Of a stretch of DNA of 10,314 nucleotides, positions 5,664 to 10,314 are shown piece after piece. Each line of letters opens with the position of its first letter. Within the stretch, counting starts at the first letter, position 1. Source of the DNA: Rhodobacter sp. GTDB taxonomy: Bacteria; Pseudomonadota; Alphaproteobacteria; Rhodobacterales; Rhodobacteraceae. The position numbers and the translations under genes are program-made. The stretch is from the NCBI GenBank assembly GCA_013824055.1, contig PNNE01000053.1, positions 1 to 10,314 on the forward strand. The letters are read 5' to 3'. The notes beneath the pieces are model-generated. The model made no database searches. It was not told where the DNA came from and was given only the letters and a program-made list of their open reading frames with translations.

Positions 5664-7622
5664 TCATGCGACCTCCAGACGCGCGCGGGCGCGACCGGCG
5701 GCGGCTCCGATCAGGCGGTCGGCGATGATCGCGATCGCGGCGACAGCCAGACCGGACACCAGACCGCGCCCGACATCGGCAGTGGCCAGCGCCGAATAGA
5801 CCTCTTGCCCAAGGTCGCGCGTGCCGACCAGCGCGGTGATCACCAGCATCGACAGCGCCAGCAGGATCGTCTGGTTCAGACCGAGAAGGATCATCGGCAC
5901 CGCCATCGGCAACTGGATCTTGCGCAGGATCTGCGCCCTGGTGCAGCCGCAGACCACTCCGGCCTCGATCAGCTCGGGCGGAACCGAGCGCAGACCGTGG
6001 GCGGTGTATTTCACGGCCGGCACCAGCGCGAACAGGACGACGGCGATCATCGCGCTGAAGTCGCCGACGCGGAACAGCATCACCACCGGGATCAGGTAGA
6101 CGAACGAGGGCAGCGTCTGCAGCGTGTCGACCACCGCGCCGATCACCTTTCCGGCCGTCTCGTTCAGGGCGGCAAGGATACCCAGCGGCAAGCCGATCAG
6201 CATGGCGATGACCACCGACAACCCGCACAGGTAGACGGTGATCATCGCCAGTTCCCAAAGGCCGGTCGCCGCGATGAAAAGCCCAAGCGCCAGCACCAGC
6301 CCCGCCAGCCGCAGCCCGCCAAGCCGCCATCCCGCAAGTGCCAGGACGGCCAGCAGAAAAAGCCACGGCAGGCCAAGGAAGAACCGCCTCACCGGCAAGA
6401 GCAGCGCCTCGAGGAACCAGACGCGCACGGCTTCGAGCTGGTCGAAATAGCTGAGGTTGATGTGCCGGATCAGGTCGGCCCAGAACGGCTTGGTCGTGAT
6501 CTCCCAGGCCTTGGGCCAGTCCTGCAGGGCCGGGACCAATTGGCCCAGCGCCCCGGTGAGCAGTGCCACGACCAGCACGAGGGTCGTCCGGGGGTGACGG
6601 CGCCACCAGTTGCCCTGCCGCACTTCGGCCCGCGCCACACGTTCCGACATGGCCTGCCCCAGCCGGTCCAGCACCACGGCAAGCGCGGTGATCGCCAGCC
6701 CCGCCTCGATCCCGCCGCCGATGTTCAACTGGCGCAGGCTTGCCAGCACGTCGGCGCCAAGGCCCCCGGCCCCGATCATCGAGGCGATGATGACCATGTT
6801 CAGGCTCAGCATGATGACCTGATTGACCCCGACCATCAGGTCGGGGATCGCCACCGGCAGCATGACCTTGCGCATCCGCTGCCCGGGCGTGCAACCCGCC
6901 ATGCTGGCGAAATCCAGGATCTCGGACGGCACCGCGCGCAGGGCGACAATCGTCACGCGCACCATCGGCGGCATGGCGTAGATGATCGTGGCCAGCAGGG
7001 CCGCCACCGGGCCAAAGCCGAACAGCACCAGGATCGGCACCAGAAAGGCAAAGGTCGGGATCGTCTGCATCAGGTCAAGGACCGGGGACAGCACCCTTTC
7101 GACCCAGGGCCAGCGCCAGGCGGCGATGCCCAGGGCGACGCCGCCCAGCACCCCCAGCGGCACGGCAATCGCGATCGAGGCCAGAGTGACCATCGCACTG
7201 TCCCATTGCCCGAAGACCGCCAGGTAGGTCATCAGCGCCCCGGCCAGCAGCCCCAGCCAGATATCGCGGGCGAAATGCCCCAAAGCCACCGCCGCCACCG
7301 TGACCGCCACCCAGGACAGGGGCGGAATGATCGTGGTCGCGCGCCGGCCCTTGCCCTCGGTGATGCCGTCGACCAGCAGGACCTTGACCACCTCATACGG
7401 GGCCTCGACCAGCGTGGCGAAGCCGCGGGTCAGGTCCTTCACCGTCACCGGCCCGATCGCGGCGCTGTCGGTCAGCCACGTCATCGCCGCCGTCAGCCAG
7501 CCCGCGAAAGGCACCTGCATCGCTTGCGGCGGCCACAGCCAGCCCGCAGGCAGACTGGCAAGGACCGCCAGCCCCAGCGCAACCAGGGCAAGTCCGGCCC
7601 AGATCCCGCGCCAAGGCGTCAT
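5664..7622 (-). CDS. Betaine-type ABC transporter permease, two fused ProW-like domains
   Basis: This 652-residue membrane protein contains two complete ProW/OpuAB-type permease domains in tandem. Domain 1 (about 145-325) has DLMQTIPTFAFLVP (183-196) and an ATPase-coupling EAA-type loop running through MAGCTPGQ to LPVAIP (about 235-260). Domain 2 (about 455-640) has DTLQTLPSFVYLIP (499-512) and a second loop through CGCTRAQI to LPMAVP (about 551-576). Both loops look intact, so one chain may supply both halves of the pore. Additional hydrophobic segments precede each domain, with a soluble linker at about 328-400. ProU-type importers normally use a homodimer of a roughly 300-350-residue permease. 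The start ATG overlaps the stop of the ATPase gene by 4 bp. The gene ends only 19 bp from the convergent kinase gene. The likely role is uptake of a quaternary-amine osmolyte. Confidence 0.92.
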   Translation of the reverse strand: MTPWRGIWAGLALVALGLAVLASLPAGWLWPPQAMQVPFAGWLTAAMTWLTDSAAIGPVTVKDLTRGFATLVEAPYEVVKVLLVDGITEGKGRRATTIIPPLSWVAVTVAAVALGHFARDIWLGLLAGALMTYLAVFGQWDSAMVTLASIAIAVPLGVLGGVALGIAAWRWPWVERVLSPVLDLMQTIPTFAFLVPILVLFGFGPVAALLATIIYAMPPMVRVTIVALRAVPSEILDFASMAGCTPGQRMRKVMLPVAIPDLMVGVNQVIMLSLNMVIIASMIGAGGLGADVLASLRQLNIGGGIEAGLAITALAVVLDRLGQAMSERVARAEVRQGNWWRRHPRTTLVLVVALLTGALGQLVPALQDWPKAWEITTKPFWADLIRHINLSYFDQLEAVRVWFLEALLLPVRRFFLGLPWLFLLAVLALAGWRLGGLRLAGLVLALGLFIAATGLWELAMITVYLCGLSVVIAMLIGLPLGILAALNETAGKVIGAVVDTLQTLPSFVYLIPVVMLFRVGDFSAMIAVVLFALVPAVKYTAHGLRSVPPELIEAGVVCGCTRAQILRKIQLPMAVPMILLGLNQTILLALSMLVITALVGTRDLGQEVYSALATADVGRGLVSGLAVAAIAIIADRLIGAAAGRARARLEVA

Positions 7623-8638
7623 GGCTGCCTGCCGATCAGGATCGAGATCACCGCCGCCGGGGTGACATGGCCGATCACGGCGCCGTCCCGCTCGACCGCA
7701 AAGGGCGCGTCGGCCAGGACGATCCGGTCTGCGACCTCTTCGATCCGCGCCGCGGCAGGCAAGGTTCCCGCCACCCGCTCGACCTGGCCGGGAACAGCGA
7801 TCCGGCCCAGCGTCACCACCTTCGCCCGCGCCACATGCGCCGTGAAGGCCGCGACGTAAGCGTTGGCCGGGGCCAGGACCAGCTCTTCCGGAGTGGCCAC
7901 CTGCACGACGGCCCCGTCCTTCATGATGGCGATGCGGTCAGCCAGCCGGATCGCCTCGTCGAAGTCATGCGTGATGAAGACGATGGTCTTCTTCAGCTGC
8001 CGCTGGATGCGCAGGAACTCCTCCTGCATCTCGCGGCGGATCAGGGGGTCCAGCGCGCTGAAGGGCTCGTCCAGGAACCACAGGTCCGGCTCGACCGCCA
8101 GGCTTCGGGCGATCCCCACGCGCTGCTGCTGCCCCCCGGAAAGCTGCCGCGGAAAGTTGCTCTCGCGGCCCTGCAGGCCGACCAGTTGCACCACCTCGCG
8201 GGCCCGGGCCTCGCGCATCTTGCGATCCATCCCCTGCACTTCCAGCGGGAAGGCCACGTTTTCCAGCACCGTCAGATGCGGCAGAAGGGCAAAATGCTGG
8301 AAGACCATTCCCATCCGGTGCCGCCGGATTTCGATCATCCGTGCGGCCGAGGCCTTCAGCAGGTCCTCGCCATCGTACAGGATCTCGCCGGCCGTGGGTT
8401 CGACCAGCCGCGACAGGCAGCGTACCAGCGTGCTTTTCCCGGACCCCGACAGCCCCATGATGACGAAGATCTCACCCTCGCCGATCTCGAGGCTTGCATC
8501 CCGGACCGCGCCGACATGATCCGTCCGCCTGATCTCCTCGAGGCTGGGCACGCCACCCCCGGCCAAAAGCCGTTGCGGGTGCGAACCATAGATCTTCCAG
8601 ACATGCCGACAGGCAAGCTTGACGGGACGTTCGATCAT
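7619..8638 (-). CDS. Betaine/proline-type ABC transporter ATP-binding protein (ProV/OpuAA family)
   Basis: The 339-residue ATPase has all the expected motifs: Walker A GLSGSGKST (62-70), Q-loop Gln114 in MVFQHFALLP, signature LSGGQQQRV (166-174), Walker B DLWFLDEP (185-192, catalytic Glu191), D-loop SALD and switch His224. The N-terminal insertion between the first strand and Walker A (about 15-45) and the phrase FALLPHLTVLENVAFPLEVQGM are typical of the quaternary-amine-transporter subfamily. The tail beyond residue 245 is only about 95 residues. It has one region ending HVTPAAVISIL that resembles a single, degenerate CBS-like module, whereas E. coli ProV has two CBS domains. A GGAAG ribosome binding site lies five bases before the ATG. 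It energises the fused permease encoded next. Confidence 0.95.
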   Translation of the reverse strand: MIERPVKLACRHVWKIYGSHPQRLLAGGGVPSLEEIRRTDHVGAVRDASLEIGEGEIFVIMGLSGSGKSTLVRCLSRLVEPTAGEILYDGEDLLKASAARMIEIRRHRMGMVFQHFALLPHLTVLENVAFPLEVQGMDRKMREARAREVVQLVGLQGRESNFPRQLSGGQQQRVGIARSLAVEPDLWFLDEPFSALDPLIRREMQEEFLRIQRQLKKTIVFITHDFDEAIRLADRIAIMKDGAVVQVATPEELVLAPANAYVAAFTAHVARAKVVTLGRIAVPGQVERVAGTLPAAARIEEVADRIVLADAPFAVERDGAVIGHVTPAAVISILIGRQP

Positions 8639-8678
8639 CAGGACTTCCAGGGCAAGGGTCGGCTGCCGGTCGCAGGGG

Positions 8679-8707
8679 CGGCGGGAAGGTGCAGGACCGT
8701 CCCGCCG
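8679..8707 (-). other. Strong intercistronic stem-loop between binding-protein and ATPase genes
   Basis: Read on the minus strand, the 76-bp gap between the binding-protein stop and the ATPase start contains an 8-bp perfect stem (8679-8686 with 8700-8707). After a single mismatch (8687/8699) come three more pairs (8688-8690 with 8696-8698) closed by a five-base loop. No T-run follows, so it is not a classical terminator. Stem-loops after the first gene of binding-protein transporter operons are known to protect the upstream message or attenuate downstream genes, giving more binding protein than membrane components. That role is inferred here. Confidence 0.6.
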
Positions 8708-8714
8708 GAAAGGG

Positions 8715-9653
8715 TCACTGGATCCACGTCGTCCAGACAGCCTCGTTCGCGGTCATCCACTCGTCGACCACATCCTCGACCGACATGCCGTCGACATCCA
8801 CCTTGCCGACCATCGCGCCCATTTCGTCGTTGGTGATCTGGAACGCGGTGATCGCCTGCGCGGCGCCCGGCCACTTGCCCTCCAGTCCGGCCCAGCCGAC
8901 CTTCATGATGTCACCCGTCGGCTTGCCGCAGTCATGCGTCGCCTCGGGGTTCACGCCCACAGTCGGATCGGTGTAGCACTCGACCGAATAGGGCGGAAAT
9001 TCCACCCATTCGCCGTCATACTTGATCGGAGCCCAATGCGGCGCATAGACCCACAGCAGGATCGGCGCCCGGCGCTGATAGGCCGACTCCAGTTCAGCGA
9101 ACATGGCCGCGTCGGTCCCGGCGTGGATCACCTCGTAGTTCAGCCCCAGCGCGGCGATCCGCTCTGCATCGAAGCCGCCCCAGGTGACCGGCCCGCCCAG
9201 GTAGCGGCCCTTGGGGGCGGTCTCGGGCGTGGCGAACAGTTCGGCACAATCGTTCAGCGCCTGCCAGTCCGGCAGGCCGGGGCATTGCTCCTTGACGTAG
9301 GAGGGATACCACCATTCTTCCTTGCCCTGCATCCCGGTCGGACCGAAGCTGACCGTGTTGCCCGTCGCCAGCGAGGCGGCCATCGCCTCGGCGGCCGTCG
9401 TCTCCCACAGCTCCATCGCGACATGCAGGTCGCCGGATTCCAGCCCGGAAAACTGCGCCAGGTAGTCGGCCTGCACCAGCTCGACATTATAGCCCGCCTC
9501 TTCCAGCACGGCGGCCATGATGTTGGTCGTGATCAGCTGTCCGGTCCAGTCATGCAGCGTCAGCTTGATCGGATCAGTGCTTTCCGGCTCGGCCAGTGCC
9601 GCTCCGGCACCGATCAGCAAGGCCGCGATGGCCATCGGGTAATGCGCTCTCAT
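8715..9653 (-). CDS. Glycine betaine/quaternary-amine ABC transporter substrate-binding protein (OpuAC/ProX-like)
   Basis: This 312-residue protein begins with a signal peptide (hydrophobic core residues 6-20, probable cleavage after ALA at 21, leaving EPESTDP). It is therefore periplasmic. The mature part is rich in tryptophan (W36, W83, W114, W115, W130, W158, W201, W207, W216), consistent with the aromatic-cage binding of quaternary ammonium groups in this family. It contains family-typical blocks ELWETT, LLWVYAPHWAP and GPVTWGGFDAERI. There are four cysteines (124, 136, 226, 242), enough for two disulfides. I chose ATG 9653 because AGGAG lies six bases upstream and the signal peptide starts there; the frame is open 31 codons further but without these signals. 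It is the first gene of the leftward operon, followed by ATPase and permease. The exact ligand (glycine betaine, proline betaine, choline or another) is not determinable by eye. Confidence 0.93.
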   Translation of the reverse strand: MRAHYPMAIAALLIGAGAALAEPESTDPIKLTLHDWTGQLITTNIMAAVLEEAGYNVELVQADYLAQFSGLESGDLHVAMELWETTAAEAMAASLATGNTVSFGPTGMQGKEEWWYPSYVKEQCPGLPDWQALNDCAELFATPETAPKGRYLGGPVTWGGFDAERIAALGLNYEVIHAGTDAAMFAELESAYQRRAPILLWVYAPHWAPIKYDGEWVEFPPYSVECYTDPTVGVNPEATHDCGKPTGDIMKVGWAGLEGKWPGAAQAITAFQITNDEMGAMVGKVDVDGMSVEDVVDEWMTANEAVWTTWIQ

Positions 9654-9664
9654 GTGTCTCTCCT
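9654..9664 (-). promoter_or_regulatory. Ribosome binding site of the betaine-binding protein gene
   Basis: On the minus strand AGGAG (9660-9664) sits six bases before the ATG at 9653. It is the best Shine-Dalgarno sequence in the window. It settles the start choice against the longer open frame, which begins 31 codons upstream. Confidence 0.8.
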
Positions 9665-9717
9665 GATCTGTCGGGTGTCGTCCGCCTGCCGTTGTTCGGA
9701 AGTGCGCGTATGAGATC

Positions 9718-9746
9718 AGCTTTCGGCGATCGTCCTGCACTGTCAA
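9718..9746 (-). promoter_or_regulatory. Possible promoter of the betaine transporter operon
   Basis: A perfect TTGACA (minus strand, 9741-9746) is followed after 17 bp by AAAGCT (9718-9723), a poor -10 with two matches. It would give a leader of about 60 bases before the binding-protein start. A strong -35 with a weak -10 is compatible with activator- or osmolarity-dependent expression, but the -10 is too weak to be sure. Confidence 0.35.
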
Positions 9747-9987
9747 AGCTTTTGTTGCAGCCGGGGGCCGGCAGGCAGGACCACGGTCCGACGCCTTGAA
9801 CGGGCGACGCGCAGGTGCTGCCCTGCCCCCCGAAACGGGAAGATGCCCGACCAGGCAAGCCCGGAGTCAGCCAGGACCCGCCGCCTTGTGCCGCAGAGGC
9901 AGGTCATGACCGGCGCGCGCGGGCTGTGCAGGCCACTCGCCCCTTTGGTCCGACCGTCTCAATCGGGGGATCTTGCGACCGCTGGCT

Positions 9988-10314
9988 TCATTCGGCCTGG
10001 TCAGCCGGCTTGGCGTTCAGGAGGCCATATTTTTCTGCCCCCAGGCGGTCAAAGAGACCCAGTTGCGTCTCGAGGAAGTCGATATGCCCTTCCTCGTCCG
10101 CGATCAGTTCGTCGAAGAGCGCGCGCGTGACGAAGTCACCGACCGCATCGCAATGGCGACGGGCTTCGATGTACAGCGTCCGGGCATCATGCTCGCCCGC
10201 AAGGTCGGCTTCCAACGTTTCCCGCAGAGTCTGGCCGATCCGCAGCGGGTCAAGCTTCTGCAGGTTCGGATGGCCTTCAAGGAAGATGATCCGGGCGATC
10301 AACTTGTCGGCATG
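9988..10314 (-). CDS. bfr: Bacterioferritin (partial, lacks about the first 50 residues)
   Basis: The frame is open at the right edge, and the visible 108 residues start HADKLIARIIFLEGHPNLQ, matching bacterioferritin from the ferroxidase histidine (His54 in E. coli numbering) onward. The glutamate of DLAGEHD corresponds to Glu94. DEEGHIDFLETQL supplies the Glu127 and His130 ligands of the di-iron centre. The haem-ligand Met52 and the first helix lie outside the window. Bacterioferritin forms a 24-subunit shell that oxidises Fe(II) and stores iron in the cytoplasm. The C-terminal tail (NAKPADQAE) runs a little past the usual end and is unremarkable. The gene runs in the same direction as the betaine operon but is 334 bp away, so it is probably a separate unit. 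Confidence 0.95.
   Translation of the reverse strand, partial: HADKLIARIIFLEGHPNLQKLDPLRIGQTLRETLEADLAGEHDARTLYIEARRHCDAVGDFVTRALFDELIADEEGHIDFLETQLGLFDRLGAEKYGLLNAKPADQAE

Larger units (their letters stand above)
9654..9987. other. 334-bp intergenic region between bacterioferritin and betaine transporter genes
   Basis: Besides the promoter and ribosome binding site described separately, I see no convincing gene here. It holds a perfect 10-bp palindrome GGTCATGACC (9902-9911), a short GCAGG-N6-CCTGC inverted repeat (9811-9826) and a GC-alternating patch near 9912-9920. No hairpin followed by a T-run was found that would end the bacterioferritin transcript. Open frames crossing this stretch have no ribosome binding site or recognisable product. 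Confidence 0.6.

Noticed and set aside
5433..7859. Rightward 808-codon open frame antisense to the fused permease
   Set aside because: The product is a low-complexity His/Arg/Gln/Asp-rich string mirroring codons of a hydrophobic membrane protein. It overlaps the kinase end and the permease, with no ribosome binding site.
9654..9746. 31-codon N-terminal extension of the betaine-binding protein to 9746
   Set aside because: It would bury the signal peptide and overlap the TTGACA promoter element, and the AGGAG site sits correctly for the ATG at 9653.
9912..9920. Alternating GC run (GGCGCGCGC) as a possible Z-DNA or special site
   Set aside because: Too short and expected in a genome of this GC content.
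9843..10130. Rightward 95-codon open frame over the intergenic gap and the bacterioferritin gene
   Set aside because: It overlaps the conserved bacterioferritin frame on the opposite strand, has no ribosome binding site and has no recognisable product.

Overview
The window looks like part of the chromosome of a high-GC alphaproteobacterium, most likely in the Rhodobacterales (Paracoccus/Rhodobacter-like). That placement is an inference from the base composition, the codon usage, and the mix of TRAP and betaine-type ABC transporters. It is not a database result. Genes are tightly packed, with ATGA-type overlaps. No RNA genes, insertion sequences, phage genes or CRISPR arrays were seen.

Left part (1-5644): a divergent carbon-source module. 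Leftward from about 1450 run a DeoR/GlpR-type regulator, a TRAP transporter small permease (DctQ) and the first 52 codons of the TRAP large permease (DctM), which leaves the window at base 1. Rightward from 1598 runs a three-gene operon with overlapping genes. It encodes a GlpA-like FAD dehydrogenase with a C-terminal BFD-type [2Fe-2S] domain, a GlpB-like FAD/NAD-type oxidoreductase, and an FGGY-family kinase close to glycerol kinase. The likely logic is TRAP uptake of a polyol or related compound, ATP-dependent phosphorylation, and oxidation by a flavoprotein pair. The DeoR protein would control both arms from the 141-bp shared intergenic region, which is rich in TTGAC/GTCAA half-sites. The kinase keeps most glycerol-kinase active-site residues but has Gly where E. 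coli GlpK has the substrate-binding Arg. Together with the TRAP importer this suggests the substrate may not be plain glycerol.

Middle and right part (5664-9653, minus strand): a complete ProU/OpuA-type quaternary-amine (glycine betaine/proline betaine/choline-like) ABC importer in the order binding protein, ATPase, permease. The permease is a single 652-residue polypeptide with two complete permease domains. A strong stem-loop lies between the binding-protein gene and the ATPase gene. This operon converges on the kinase gene with only 19 bp between stop codons.

Right end: a 334-bp intergenic stretch carries the betaine operon's probable promoter, ribosome binding site and little else recognisable. 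It is followed by the 3' two-thirds of a bacterioferritin gene (minus strand, running off the right edge).

The most interesting part is the divergent DeoR/TRAP/dehydrogenase/kinase module. Its families are known, but its exact substrate and electron acceptor cannot be read from the sequence and may be undescribed.
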